Part shown: positions 23,900 through 33,432 of the stretch, in pieces
How positions within the stretch are numbered: position 1 is the first letter of the stretch
Layout: every line of letters starts with the position of its first letter
Notes under the pieces: generated by a model
The model's input: only the letters and a program-made list of their open reading frames with translations
The model's database searches: none
Told to the model about the DNA's origin: nothing
Position numbers and translations under genes: made by a program
Source: Anaeromicrobium sediminis
GTDB taxonomy: Bacteria > Bacillota > Clostridia > Peptostreptococcales > Thermotaleaceae
Reading direction: 5' to 3'
DNA: 64,000 nucleotides
Assembly: GCF_002270055.1 (NCBI RefSeq)
Contig: NZ_NIBG01000003.1
Coordinates: forward strand, 232,680-296,679

Positions 23900-24514
23900 A
23901 TGAAAGAAATATTTAAGCAAATACCCTTATACAGATTTCTAAAGTTCTGTAATGAAGAAAATATGGACAAAGTAGTATTAGACTGTGGAGCTGGGGGCGA
24001 TTGCCCACCTTTAAGTCTATTTTCAGAATATGGATATTCAACCTATGGAATTGAATTTAGTGATGAACAAATGAAGAAAGCCAATGTGTACGGAAAAATT
24101 AAAAATCAAAAATTAAATATAATAAAGGGAGATATGAGAAAATTAGATTTTGAAGATGACTCTATGAGTTATGTCTATTCTTATAATTCTGTATTCCATA
24201 TGACAAAGGCAGATGTTTTAAAATCTATAAATGAAATGAAGCGTGTTTTAAAGCCAAATGGATTACTATTTGTAAATTTCCTCACCACAAAAGATTTCCG
24301 ATGTGGTGAAGGTCCTTGTGTTGGGGAAAATGAATATGAACAAATGGACGATGATATACCTGTGATACATTCATATTTTGAAGAACAGGAAGCAGATAGA
24401 TTTTTTCAGGACATGAAAATTTTATATAAGGAAGATAGGGTCTTAGAGAGAATATATGAAGGTGAAAGAATTAGACAAGGATTTATAGATTACATAGTTA
24501 AGAAAATGGATTAA
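23900..24514 (+). CDS. Class I SAM-dependent methyltransferase
   Basis: A 204-residue Rossmann-fold methyltransferase. Motif I is VVLDCGAGGDCPPLSLFSEY near residue 25; the acidic binding residue lies in TYGIEFSDEQM; motif II is KGDMRKLDFEDDSMSYVYSY, and the motif III region is VLKPNGLLFVNFL. The substrate cannot be predicted. AAGGAG lies 9 bp before the ATG. The next gene follows after 20 bp, and a GNAT gene after that, probably as one transcript. Confidence 0.85.
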   Translation: MKEIFKQIPLYRFLKFCNEENMDKVVLDCGAGGDCPPLSLFSEYGYSTYGIEFSDEQMKKANVYGKIKNQKLNIIKGDMRKLDFEDDSMSYVYSYNSVFHMTKADVLKSINEMKRVLKPNGLLFVNFLTTKDFRCGEGPCVGENEYEQMDDDIPVIHSYFEEQEADRFFQDMKILYKEDRVLERIYEGERIRQGFIDYIVKKMD

Positions 24515-24534
24515 AATAACATTAGGGAAATGGA

Positions 24535-24831
24535 ATGAGGAATAATATGAGAAGAGAAGATTTTAAAAGATGGTCAGATATTAGGAAAAAGGGGCAGATG
24601 AAATACATTTTGTTATACGGTATTTTATATTGGGGAATGCCTCTTGGGCCAATCATAGTATTGTTAAACACTATTAGAGACAAAGGTTTCCAGGTATTAA
24701 ATGACTGGATAAGTATAGCTAGCTGCATAATGATAGGCATTATATATGGTATTTTAATTGGGACCTTGTATGGAGCAGTTAAGTGGAGGTCAATGGAGAA
24801 AAGATGGTTAAAAGAATCAATAGTGAAATGA
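24535..24831 (+). CDS. Small membrane protein, unknown
   Basis: A 98-residue protein with a basic N-terminus (MRREDFKRWSDIRKKGQMK) and two hydrophobic segments, at about 23-45 and 57-82. The true start may be the ATG at 24547, which has GAGG 6 bp upstream. Its 3' end overlaps the following acetyltransferase gene by 28 bp, so the two are translationally linked. No family was recognised. Confidence 0.65.
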   Translation: MRNNMRREDFKRWSDIRKKGQMKYILLYGILYWGMPLGPIIVLLNTIRDKGFQVLNDWISIASCIMIGIIYGILIGTLYGAVKWRSMEKRWLKESIVK

Positions 24832-25559
24832 GAAGTAGCCTATTAGATTATTTAAATTATGATAAATATGTAAATGCCTATATAATAAGTGCTATCTTCA
24901 ATCATATATCAAACTTTCATTATGAAGTTCAATTAGATAAGAATAATAATATAAAGGGAATTGCATCCATTTGGGAAGAGGATAAAGCTGTAACTCTAAG
25001 AGGAAAAAGGGGATTTTGCAGAAAATGGTTTAATAAACTTTGTGATAAATATGATTTCTATGATTTAGAAGAAAGCTTAATTTATGATCTCATGGGAAAA
25101 GATAGTTGTAATTTATTTGAAAAAAAGATTTTATATTATCTGATTATGACATGTAATTCTAATAGATCAATCTCAAATGGAGAAACTATTGACTACAAAT
25201 CAGTTTATAAAGAGGAATGGAATAAAATATCTCAATTATATTATGAAAAATACAATATTGAATTTACAGATTTTCAGCCACAAAATATGAAATGGCTAGT
25301 TGTATATGATAAAGAAGACCCTATTTGTAATATCTGTTTAGAAAAGGTAGACAGTAAAATATGGGTGTTATCTAATTTTTATACTGCACCTCATATGAGA
25401 AATATTGGAATAGGTACAAAATTACTAAAATCAATATTAAAGGACTATAGTAAAAATGAATTTGTACTATTTGTTAATATTGAGAACAAAAGGGCCATTG
25501 AGTTATATAAGAGGTTAGGATTTAAAAAACATGAAAAGGTAGGTAATATTGAATTATAA
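24804..25559 (+). CDS. GNAT family acetyltransferase with long N-terminal extension
   Basis: A 251-residue protein whose last 90 residues are a GNAT domain (WVLSNFYTAPHMRNIGIGTK as the acetyl-CoA loop; NIENKRAIELYKRLGFKKHE at the end). The first 150 residues may form a second, degenerate GNAT-like half (ASIWEEDKAVTLRG). The ATG at 24804 is chosen because GGAG lies 7 bp before it; a GTG at 24783 has no spacing advantage. It overlaps the upstream membrane-protein gene by 28 bp. Confidence 0.75.
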   Translation: MVKRINSEMRSSLLDYLNYDKYVNAYIISAIFNHISNFHYEVQLDKNNNIKGIASIWEEDKAVTLRGKRGFCRKWFNKLCDKYDFYDLEESLIYDLMGKDSCNLFEKKILYYLIMTCNSNRSISNGETIDYKSVYKEEWNKISQLYYEKYNIEFTDFQPQNMKWLVVYDKEDPICNICLEKVDSKIWVLSNFYTAPHMRNIGIGTKLLKSILKDYSKNEFVLFVNIENKRAIELYKRLGFKKHEKVGNIEL

Positions 25560-25651
25560 TAGTTAAAATATTTAAATTGGGTCACACTTGAAAATATAAT
25601 ATGAGTACTGTAGGGATTAATTTTGTATAATAAATCCTTATAGGTTTAGAT

Positions 25652-25689
25652 AAATGGATCAAAGTTTTCTATTATGATCTATTTTTTTT
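25652..25689 (+). terminator. Rho-independent terminator
   Basis: AAATGGATCA pairs with TGATCTATTT (one G-T), followed by a run of eight T. Confidence 0.7.
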
Positions 25690-25826
25690 GTCTAAAAATC
25701 AATGGGAATGAAGTAGTATGAAATCTTGTTAATACTTGAAAATAACAGCTTTATTGGTGTTTTGTTATACAAAAAAGAAGTGAGATGTATGAAATATAAA
25801 CTATAAAAAATATTTTCGTTATCATG

Positions 25827-25910
25827 TTGACAAATAGAAAAAATAAGAATATCATGATAGTAAATTAGAATATTCGCATATACTCATATAATCATATGGT
25901 AAATATGAGT
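25827..25910 (+). promoter_or_regulatory. Promoter and operator-like repeat of the arsenic operon
   Basis: TTGACA (25827-25832), a 17-nt spacer and TATCAT (25850-25855). Downstream, ACTCATAT (25882-25889) and ATATGAGT (25903-25910) form an inverted repeat that could bind an ArsR-type repressor. No such regulator is encoded beside the operon. Confidence 0.6.
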
Positions 25911-25956
25911 TCAAAAAAATCAGTAATATTGCAAAGCGAATAAGGGAGGGATTAAA

Positions 25957-26952
25957 TTGTTAAAATGGATCAATGAAATATTCAAATTTTCATGGCTTAG
26001 TAAGTTAGTTGAGAAGTTAATTGAAAATGTTTTTGGTATTTCTGTGACCACTCAGTTAGGTTCTAGTATACATTTTTTTATTTACGACACAATTAAAATT
26101 ATTATTTTACTTGGAATTATGATTTTTGTAATTTCATATGTTAGAAGTTACTTTCCACCTGAGAAGACAAAGAAAATATTAAGTAGATTCAAAGGAGTTA
26201 AAGGAAATATAATGGCATCACTTTTAGGGATAGTGACTCCATTTTGTTCCTGTTCATCTGTACCAATCTTCATAGGTTTTGTTGAAGCTGGAGTTCCACT
26301 AGGATTAACTTTTTCATTTCTAATAACGTCACCAATAGTAAATGAAGCTGCATTTGCCATATTGCTAGCTTCATTCGGGGTAAAGATAGCAGTAGTTTAT
26401 GTTATAACAGGTGTAATTGTGGGAGTTGTAGGGGGCTTATTAATAGGGGCACTTCATTTAGAAAAGGAAGTTGAAGAATATGTCTATGAAATACAGATGG
26501 GTGAGGTAGAAATAGAAAAATTAAGTAAGAAAGATAGGATTAGTTTCGCAGTAGATAATGTGAAGGAAATTATTAAGAGGATATGGATATATTTGGTAAT
26601 TGGTATTGGTATAGGAGCGGCCATTCACGGATGGGCACCAGCGCCACTTCTTGCTAAATATGCAGGTCCAGATAATCCATTTGCAGTATTTGTGGCAGTA
26701 GTACTTGGAATTCCCCTATATTCAAATGCTTTAGGAACTATTCCTATTGCTGAGGCACTAATCAATAAAGGGGTAGGCATAGGAACAGCTCTATCATTTA
26801 TGATGGCAGTTACAGCATTATCATTACCAGAGATGATTCTTTTAAGAAAGGTTATTAAACCTAAACTAATAAAAGCATTTGTAATTATTACAGGGATAGG
26901 AATAATTCTTGTGGGATATCTATTTAATGCTATAGCCCATTTACTAATATAA
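25957..26952 (+). CDS. arsP: ArsP/DUF318-family permease
   Basis: A 331-residue permease with about eight hydrophobic segments. The diagnostic TPFCSCSSVPIFIGF lies near residue 95; this cysteine-rich motif is found in the ArsP/DUF318 family, which exports trivalent organoarsenicals or related metalloid compounds. A charged cytoplasmic loop lies at about 170-200. It starts at a TTG with GGGAGGG 6 bp upstream, a clear case of a non-ATG start. It is first in an operon with a thioredoxin-like protein and ACR3, which supports a metalloid role. Confidence 0.83.
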   Translation: MLKWINEIFKFSWLSKLVEKLIENVFGISVTTQLGSSIHFFIYDTIKIIILLGIMIFVISYVRSYFPPEKTKKILSRFKGVKGNIMASLLGIVTPFCSCSSVPIFIGFVEAGVPLGLTFSFLITSPIVNEAAFAILLASFGVKIAVVYVITGVIVGVVGGLLIGALHLEKEVEEYVYEIQMGEVEIEKLSKKDRISFAVDNVKEIIKRIWIYLVIGIGIGAAIHGWAPAPLLAKYAGPDNPFAVFVAVVLGIPLYSNALGTIPIAEALINKGVGIGTALSFMMAVTALSLPEMILLRKVIKPKLIKAFVIITGIGIILVGYLFNAIAHLLI

Positions 26953-26980
26953 ATTTTTTATTATAAAGGGAGTGTTTTAT

Positions 26981-27217
26981 ATGAATATTAAAATTTTAGG
27001 AACAGGATGTACTAATTGTAAGAAATTAGAGGCTAATGCAAAAAAAGCTGTTGAGGAATTAGGTTTAGCAAATATAACTATTGAGAAAGTAGAAGATATA
27101 CGCCAAATCATGAAATACGGTGTAATGAAAACACCTGCATTAGTCATTAATGAAAAAGTAAAGATAGTGGGAAAGGTAGCTAAAACTGAAGAAATAAAAA
27201 ATCTAATGAAAATATAG
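26981..27217 (+). CDS. Small thioredoxin-like redox-active disulfide protein
   Basis: A 78-residue thioredoxin-fold protein of the TM0996/MTH895 type. The active site CTNC is at residues 10-13 of MNIKILGTGCTNCKKLE, and the cis-proline is in GVMKTPALVINEKV. Such proteins are frequent partners of ArsP-like permeases. It may reduce the permease cysteines or pass thiol-bound arsenic to them. The ATG at 26981 follows AAAGGGAG; an in-frame GTG at 26972 overlaps that site. Confidence 0.87.
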   Translation: MNIKILGTGCTNCKKLEANAKKAVEELGLANITIEKVEDIRQIMKYGVMKTPALVINEKVKIVGKVAKTEEIKNLMKI

Positions 27218-27300
27218 ATGTATTTTAACCAAAAGTTACAGAAATAAAATGTAAAAATAGATACGGAAATATAATAAGAAAAATATGAAGGAGTGTTATT

Positions 27301-28377
27301 GTGAAGAACAAAAGAAGAGCAAAAGAAGCCTTAGGATTCTTTGGGAATTATCTAACTATTTGGGTTACGCTATGCATTATAGCTGGAATTATGATTGGTC
27401 AATTATTTCCACAGTTTCCAAAGATATTAAGCAAATTTGAATATGCACAAGTTTCTATACCCGTGGCCATACTCATATGGCTTATGATTTATCCTATGAT
27501 GTTAAAAATAGATTTTTCAAGTATTGTTGAAGCTACTAAAAAACCAAAAGGTTTAACTATCACATGTGCTACAAACTGGCTAATAAAGCCATTTACAATG
27601 TATTTCTTTGCATGGCTTTTTTTAAAAGTAATCTTTAAAGCCTTTATACCAGCACAGTTAGGAACAGAATATTTAGCAGGGGCCGTTTTATTAGGTGCTG
27701 CACCATGTACGGCCATGGTATTTGTTTGGAGTCATCTAACAAATGGAGATCCTGCGTATACACTAGTCCAGGTAGCTGTAAATGACTTGATTTTATTAAT
27801 AGGATTTACTCCCATAGTAGCCATATTATTAGATGTGAGTAATGTGGTAGTTCCGTATGATACATTGTTTTTATCAGTAATACTATTTGTAGTAATTCCA
27901 TTATCAGGAGGTTATTTATCAAGAAAATATGTAATCAAAAATAAGGGCAAAGATTATTTTGAAAATACTTTTTTAAAGAAATTTAATGGCATTACTGAAT
28001 TGGGCCTTTTACTTACACTTATTATAATATTTTCTTTCCAAGGAGATGTAATAATGGATAATCCAGTGCATATTGGCTTAATTGCCATTCCATTAATAAT
28101 ACAAACATTTTTCATATTTACTGTGGCATATGGATGGGCTAAGGTTTGGAAACTTCCTCACAATATAGCAGCCCCAGGTTCCATGATTGGAGCAAGCAAC
28201 TTCTTTGAATTGTCAGTTGCCGTAGCCATATCCTTGTTTGGATTAAAGTCAGGTGCTACTTTAGCAACTGTAGTAGGTGTCCTAGTGGAAGTTCCATTAA
28301 TGTTAACTCTTGTAAAAATAGTAAATAGTACGGCCCATTGGTTTCCACAGGAAAGTAAATTAAGAAAATCTATATAA
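27301..28377 (+). CDS. acr3: ACR3-type arsenite efflux permease
   Basis: A 358-residue, ten-helix ACR3 family antiporter that exports arsenite. The conserved cysteine lies in LGAAPCTAMVFVWSHLTNGD (near residue 138), and the second ion-binding glutamate region is in IGASNFFELSVAVAI near residue 300. It starts at a GTG with AAGGAG upstream. It follows the thioredoxin-like gene by 83 bp. No arsC reductase or arsR gene is adjacent, so arsenate reduction and control must come from elsewhere. Confidence 0.9.
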   Translation: MKNKRRAKEALGFFGNYLTIWVTLCIIAGIMIGQLFPQFPKILSKFEYAQVSIPVAILIWLMIYPMMLKIDFSSIVEATKKPKGLTITCATNWLIKPFTMYFFAWLFLKVIFKAFIPAQLGTEYLAGAVLLGAAPCTAMVFVWSHLTNGDPAYTLVQVAVNDLILLIGFTPIVAILLDVSNVVVPYDTLFLSVILFVVIPLSGGYLSRKYVIKNKGKDYFENTFLKKFNGITELGLLLTLIIIFSFQGDVIMDNPVHIGLIAIPLIIQTFFIFTVAYGWAKVWKLPHNIAAPGSMIGASNFFELSVAVAISLFGLKSGATLATVVGVLVEVPLMLTLVKIVNSTAHWFPQESKLRKSI

Positions 28378-28455
28378 TGACTTAAAAATAAAAATGGAAG
28401 ATGAGTAACAATAGTAATTAATATATATAAAATAGTAAATGAGGGGGAATATAAT

Positions 28456-28620
28456 ATGAATTATAACCATGATCCTTATGGAATAGGGGAATTTAAAGAA
28501 AGGGAAAAATGGGAAAAAGAAAAGAAGGACAAGAGAGATACGTCTTTAGACATGATAATGAATACCCTAATGACTATTGAAAAAAGATTAGAAAAAATAG
28601 AAAATAAAATGAACAATTAA
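28456..28620 (+). CDS. Small coiled-coil protein
   Basis: A 54-residue frame with a GAGGGGGA ribosome site and a terminator immediately after it. It is rich in Lys and Glu (FKEREKWEKEKKDKRDTSLD), with a heptad-like C-terminal helix (TLMTIEKRLEKIENKMNN). It lies downstream of acr3. I do not recognise a family. The ribosome site and terminator argue for a real small gene. Confidence 0.65.
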   Translation: MNYNHDPYGIGEFKEREKWEKEKKDKRDTSLDMIMNTLMTIEKRLEKIENKMNN

Positions 28621-28646
28621 TATTGTTGGAATAATTATGTTATGCT

Positions 28647-28680
28647 AAAATGAGTTAGCCTATTGGCCAGCTCATTTTTT
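28647..28680 (+). terminator. Rho-independent terminator
   Basis: AAAATGAG/CTCATTTT arms with an inner GCC/GGC pair, then TTTTTT. Confidence 0.8.
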
Positions 28681-28728
28681 GTCTTAAAGTATATTAATTT
28701 AAATAAAAAATTTTAAAGGAGAAGCTAA

Positions 28729-29283
28729 ATGCTAAATAGATGGAAGGATATATCCTATTTATTGAATGGAAATAATAAACAACAGAAGGCTTACGAGGTA
28801 CTGAATAATATAAAAATATTTAATATATTAGAAAAATATCATCCCATATTAGTAGGAACTATTCCCATAGAAATTGACACTGAAAATAGTGATTTAGATA
28901 TTATTTGTGAAGTATATGATTTTCATGAATTTGAAGAGCTTGTTATAGCTAAATTTAAGTATATGGAAGGATTTAAGATTCATAAAGAAGATATGAATTT
29001 AGTAGTGAATTTTAAATATGATGGATTTGAAATTGAAATATTTGCCCAATCCTTAGAAACTCACAAGCAAAATGCATATGTACATATGATAATTGAGGAT
29101 CGAATATTAAAGATTGCTGGAGTGGATTTTAAAAATGAAATATTAAAACTAAAAGAAGACGGAGTGAAGACTGAACCTGCCTTTGCTAAGTGTGTAAACC
29201 TTGAAGGAAATCCATATATTGAATTATTAAAATTATATAGTTTTAGTGATGAAGAAATATTAGGAATGATAAATTTACAATAA
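28729..29283 (+). CDS. DUF4269 nucleotidyltransferase-like protein
   Basis: A 184-residue DUF4269 protein. The segment HPILVGTIPIEIDTENSDLD (residues 38-57) has the GT...DLD pattern of nucleotidyltransferase folds, and the DGFEIEIFAQ strand supplies a possible third acid. The family is related to minimal nucleotidyltransferases but has no proven activity. AAAGGAG precedes the ATG. It is monocistronic. Confidence 0.8.
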   Translation: MLNRWKDISYLLNGNNKQQKAYEVLNNIKIFNILEKYHPILVGTIPIEIDTENSDLDIICEVYDFHEFEELVIAKFKYMEGFKIHKEDMNLVVNFKYDGFEIEIFAQSLETHKQNAYVHMIIEDRILKIAGVDFKNEILKLKEDGVKTEPAFAKCVNLEGNPYIELLKLYSFSDEEILGMINLQ

Positions 29284-29343
29284 TTCAATAGTATTTACCG
29301 GGAAATACTGTAAAAGTTAAATTAGAAATATATAAGATAGAAT

Positions 29344-29380
29344 GAAAAAAGCCCTAAAATTTACATTTAGGGCCTTTACT
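29344..29380. terminator. Bidirectional terminator
   Basis: AAAGCCCTAAA and TTTAGGGCCTTT arms lie between convergent genes. Confidence 0.75.
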
Positions 29381-29395
29381 ATGTTATTAAACAAT

Positions 29396-30592
29396 TTATT
29401 CTGGTTTATTTTTATCTAAATATAATAAAGCAGCTTCACTCAGTACTGCTGATGCTTGAGGTAGTATATCCTCATCTATATTGAAGTATGGATTATGTAG
29501 GCCGTTTGTAGTACCCTTTTCTTCGTTACCAGTACCAACTACGAAAAATCCTCCAGGAACCTTTTGTTGGAAATAAGAAAAATCTTCACCACCCATACTA
29601 GGAACATTCTCTATATGAATATTATCTTCTCCCAACATAATTTCCCCAGCTTCCTTAACTATATCTACCATATAGGTATCGTTGATAACTGGAGGGTAGT
29701 AAGGATCATATTGAAACTCATAAGTCCCACCATTAGCCTCAGTAATACCCTTAATAAGCTTTTCCATAGAAGCTGGAATAAACTCTCTCATTTCATTAGT
29801 AAGACTTCTAACGGTTCCCACCATTTCCACATGATCAGGAATTATATTGTGAGCAGATCCACCATTAAATTGAGTAACAGATAAAACGGCAGGTTCTACT
29901 GGATTTATTTGACGACTTATTATAGTTTGTAAACTCATGTATATTTGGCAACCTATAGATATGGGGTCCACTGTGCTATGAGGTTGTGCACCATGACCAC
30001 CCTTACCATAAATTTTTATACTAAACTTATCTGGAGCTGCCATCATAGAATCATATGTTAGGCCTATTTTTCCAGATTCTAAATTCGGCCATACATGGGC
30101 TCCTATGGCTGCGTCTACCTTAGGATTATCTAGTACACCTTCTTTTATCATTCTATCTGCTCCACCAGGACCTTCTTCTGCCGGTTGGAATAAAAATAGA
30201 ATATTACCACTGATTTTTTCTTTCATCTGAGAAAGTATCATGGCAGCACCAAGCAACCAGGTAGTATGGGCATCATGGCCACAGGCATGCATAAGACCCT
30301 CCCTAGTAGACTTATACTCCACATCATTTAATTCTTTCATTTTAAGACAATCCATATCAGCTCTAAGTAATATGGTTTTACCTGGCTTGTGTCCCTTTAA
30401 TAATCCTGTAACTCCTGTAATACCAATATTTCTCTTTACTTCTAGTCCTAACTTTTCTAATTTGTCTCCTACTAATTTGGCAGTTTTTACTTCTTCAAGG
30501 GCCGGCTCTGGATAGGCATGGATTTCTCTTCTAATTTTAATTAGTTCTTCCTTTATGTTATTAGACAAATTTAAAATTAAATCTTTATTCAT
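29396..30592 (-). CDS. M20D-family amidohydrolase/peptidase
   Basis: A 398-residue metal-dependent amidohydrolase of the M20D group (N-acyl-L-amino-acid and IAA-amino-acid hydrolases). Metal-ligand motifs are HACGHDAHT near residue 100, FQPAEEGPGGADRM near residue 135 and the terminal MGGEDFSYF, with the lid domain in between (YGKGGHGAQPHSTVDPI). It hydrolyses N-acylated amino acids or similar amides in the cytoplasm. The start at 30592 follows GGGGGAA; an upstream in-frame extension of 16 codons lacks a ribosome site. Confidence 0.87.
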   Translation of the reverse strand: MNKDLILNLSNNIKEELIKIRREIHAYPEPALEEVKTAKLVGDKLEKLGLEVKRNIGITGVTGLLKGHKPGKTILLRADMDCLKMKELNDVEYKSTREGLMHACGHDAHTTWLLGAAMILSQMKEKISGNILFLFQPAEEGPGGADRMIKEGVLDNPKVDAAIGAHVWPNLESGKIGLTYDSMMAAPDKFSIKIYGKGGHGAQPHSTVDPISIGCQIYMSLQTIISRQINPVEPAVLSVTQFNGGSAHNIIPDHVEMVGTVRSLTNEMREFIPASMEKLIKGITEANGGTYEFQYDPYYPPVINDTYMVDIVKEAGEIMLGEDNIHIENVPSMGGEDFSYFQQKVPGGFFVVGTGNEEKGTTNGLHNPYFNIDEDILPQASAVLSEAALLYLDKNKPE

Positions 30593-30710
30593 AAAACAAT
30601 TCCCCCTTCTATACATAATTGTATTATATTTTTGAGACAAGTATTCAATTTTTTTGGAATAAGATTACAGTAAAGATAATAATTATTATTAATGAAAGGG
30701 TGAGAATTAT

Positions 30711-31790
30711 ATGAAAAAAATCCTAATAGTAATGATTTTTATTACTTTTTTATCTAACATATCTTATGGACAAGTGGTGAATAAAGATGAATATTCGGAA
30801 GCAAGGGCCTTAGTAATAAAGGCTAATGATCCTACCGAGAAAAATGGAGAAAGGATTCAGCTGGTGAAATTAAAAATACTTGAGGGAAAATATGAAAATA
30901 AAATTGTGAAAGTAAAACATATTATTGGGGAAGAGACAACTTTGGTAAGAGAAGTTAAAAAAGGTGATAGGGTTATTTTATCAATAGATAAAAGAGATAA
31001 GATAGTCAATATATACATATCTAATTATGGGAGAAGAGAATATGTATATTACATAAGTATAATTTTCATACTCTTATTACTTGTCATAGGCAAGAAAAAG
31101 GGAATAAAGTCTACAATAAGTCTTGGTCTTACTATATTGGCCATATTTAAAATATTGCTACCAGCCATATTAAAGGGTTATAATCCCATATTTATTACTG
31201 TTGCCATGTGTAGTTTTATAACTATAATAACCATGTTTATGGTGGGGGGAATAAATTATAAGAGTATATCAGCAATTATTGGAACCATAGTAGGAATAAT
31301 AATAGGTGGATCAATAGCTATAATAGTAGGTAATAAAGGCCATGTGACAGGAATGAGTAGTGAGTCCGCATCTATGCTCATGTTCATACCTCAAGAAGTA
31401 GAATTTAATTTTAAATATATTTTATTTTCTGGAATAATAATGGGAGCACTAGGGGCTATAATGGATGTGGGAATGTCCATTGCCTCATCTGTAGAAGAAG
31501 TATATAAAGCAAACAAAGAAACTAGCCATAGAAAACTATTTTTATCAGGTATGAACGTAGGAAAAGATGTTATGGGTACCATGAGTAATACTTTAATATT
31601 AGCTTATGTAGGAAGTAATATACCCCTATTATTATTACTAATGGCTCATGGCAATACTGTCCCAAATATATTAGATTTAGAATTGATAGTAGTAGAGATA
31701 ATTAGAGCACTATCAGGAAGTATAGGATTGATTATGACTATTCCTATTACAGCCTTTGCGGCAAGTTTCTTAATATGTAAGGAAAAATAG
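30711..31790 (+). CDS. YibE/F family membrane protein
   Basis: A 359-residue protein with a signal-like N-terminus (1-20), an extracytoplasmic OB-like domain at about 25-110 (RIQLVKLKILEGKYENKIVK), and then about eight hydrophobic segments carrying the YibE/F core (GALGAIMDVGMSIASSVEEV and MNVGKDVMGTMSNTLILAYV). The function of YibE/F is unknown, though it was found to be linked with multi-stress tolerance in lactococci. It is monocistronic, with a terminator after it. Confidence 0.87.
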   Translation: MKKILIVMIFITFLSNISYGQVVNKDEYSEARALVIKANDPTEKNGERIQLVKLKILEGKYENKIVKVKHIIGEETTLVREVKKGDRVILSIDKRDKIVNIYISNYGRREYVYYISIIFILLLLVIGKKKGIKSTISLGLTILAIFKILLPAILKGYNPIFITVAMCSFITIITMFMVGGINYKSISAIIGTIVGIIIGGSIAIIVGNKGHVTGMSSESASMLMFIPQEVEFNFKYILFSGIIMGALGAIMDVGMSIASSVEEVYKANKETSHRKLFLSGMNVGKDVMGTMSNTLILAYVGSNIPLLLLLMAHGNTVPNILDLELIVVEIIRALSGSIGLIMTIPITAFAASFLICKEK

Positions 31791-31825
31791 TCCAATAATA
31801 AATAGATGAATAACTACCTTTTATG

Positions 31826-31856
31826 AAACTCCAAATTAAATAGTTGGAGTTTTATT
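31826..31856 (+). terminator. Rho-independent terminator
   Basis: AAACTCCAA and TTGGAGTTT arms followed by TATTTATT. Confidence 0.75.
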
Positions 31857-31917
31857 TATTGCAAAAAAGGAATTTGTACAATAATGTAGAAAAGGATAGA
31901 ATATTCTATAAAATAAT

Positions 31918-33432
31918 ATGGGGCTGATTAGGGTGAATAAGGGATCGAAGGTAGAAAGTGAATTTTTCATAAATATGGATAAAAACAATGTGGAAGATGT
32001 CATATGTGTTTTCAAAAAAATTTATGAAGAAAATAAAAGAGAGATTGAATATTATAAGGAACTTGAAAGTGAGTTTAATACTATAATTGAGTCATCTTCT
32101 GATGGAATCCATGTAACAGATGGAGAGGGAACTACCCTAAGATTTAATAGGGCTTGCGAAAGAATTGAAGATATTAGTAGAAAAGAAATGATTGGAAAGA
32201 ACATGAGGGATATGGTTAAAGCAGGTATCTATTCTAAATCTGTCACTGTAGAAGTGTTAGAAAGTAAAAGGTCAGTAACATTACTTCAACATGTTAATGG
32301 AAAGGAAGTAATGGCCACGGGAACTCCCGTATTTAAGGATGGAAGAATAAATAGGGTAGTAATAAATTCTAGAGATATAACGGAGTTAAATAAATTAAAA
32401 AGAGAATTAAATGATGCCTATACTATGAAGGAAAAGGCTGAACGGGAGCTAGAGTTCTTGAGACAAAGGGAAACAAGTGAAAGGAATGTGGTGGCAGAAA
32501 GTATTTCCATGAAGAGAATTATAAAGTTGGCAGAAAGTGTGGCTAAAGTAGATTCTACCGTGTTAATTCAAGGAGAATCGGGAGTGGGAAAGGGCGTTAT
32601 AAGTAGTTTTATACATAAAAATAGCAATAGAAGAAAGGGCCCTTTTATAAAGATTGATTGCTCTGCCATACCTGAAAATTTACTAGAATCAGAACTATTT
32701 GGGTATGAGAAGGGGGCCTTCACAGGAGCTAATAATAGGGGGAAAATTGGATTAATAGAACTGGCCAATAAGGGTACTTTATTTTTAGACGAAATAGGTG
32801 AAATGCCTTTAGGTTTACAGGCTAAATTACTTAGGTTTATACAGGATAGGGAGTTTATAAGAGTTGGTGGAAAGAATCCCATATCTGTTGACATAAGGGT
32901 GATAGCTGCAACTAATAGAAGTCTTAGGAAGATGATAGATGAAAAAAATTTTAGACAAGATCTATACTATAGATTAAATGTAATTCCCATATCTATTCCA
33001 CCTTTAAGGGAGCGAAAGGAAGATATAAGGCCCCTTATAAACTCAGCTTTAAATAAGTTAAATAAAAAATATAATTTTACAAAGCGATTTAATGTAGATA
33101 CCCTAGAAATGTTAGTAAAATATACTTGGCCAGGAAATGTAAGGGAGTTAGAGAATATTACAGAGAGACTAATAGTTACTACTTCCTTTGAAGAAATCAT
33201 GCCAGAGGATTTGCCTAGTACTATAGGGGAAAGTGTTCAAAACAAAAGGTGTTTTAATATGGATAATATTAAATCATATAAGGATTCTATGGATAAATTT
33301 GAAAGGAGCCTTTTAATGGAAATAAAGAAAAAATCTAATAGTACCATTGAAATGGCTGAAATTTTAAAGATAGATCCTAGCACTGTTAGAAGAAAATTAA
33401 AAAAACATCATATTAAAATAGATTTTGAATAA
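31918..33432 (+). CDS. PAS-domain sigma-54-dependent transcriptional activator
   Basis: A 504-residue bacterial enhancer-binding protein. A PAS sensor covers about 52-155 (ESSSDGIHVTDGEGTTLRFN), followed by a short coiled coil. The AAA+ domain spans 192-420 with Walker A GESGVGKG (219-226), the sigma-54 contact loop GAFTGA (266-271) and Walker B LFLDE (288-292). A Fis/TyrR-type helix-turn-helix lies at the end (MAEILKIDPSTVRRKLKK). Palindromic sites begin at its stop codon, and a sigma-54 promoter lies 150 bp further on, so it surely controls the speB-like operon. The start is ATG 31918 or GTG 31933; the ribosome site is weak for either. Confidence 0.92.
   Translation: MGLIRVNKGSKVESEFFINMDKNNVEDVICVFKKIYEENKREIEYYKELESEFNTIIESSSDGIHVTDGEGTTLRFNRACERIEDISRKEMIGKNMRDMVKAGIYSKSVTVEVLESKRSVTLLQHVNGKEVMATGTPVFKDGRINRVVINSRDITELNKLKRELNDAYTMKEKAERELEFLRQRETSERNVVAESISMKRIIKLAESVAKVDSTVLIQGESGVGKGVISSFIHKNSNRRKGPFIKIDCSAIPENLLESELFGYEKGAFTGANNRGKIGLIELANKGTLFLDEIGEMPLGLQAKLLRFIQDREFIRVGGKNPISVDIRVIAATNRSLRKMIDEKNFRQDLYYRLNVIPISIPPLRERKEDIRPLINSALNKLNKKYNFTKRFNVDTLEMLVKYTWPGNVRELENITERLIVTTSFEEIMPEDLPSTIGESVQNKRCFNMDNIKSYKDSMDKFERSLLMEIKKKSNSTIEMAEILKIDPSTVRRKLKKHHIKIDFE

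Larger units (their letters stand above)
25560..25956. other. 396-bp intergenic region before the arsenic operon
   Basis: It contains the terminator at 25652-25689, the promoter at 25827-25855 and an 8-bp inverted repeat at 25882-25910. No gene is seen. Confidence 0.6.
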
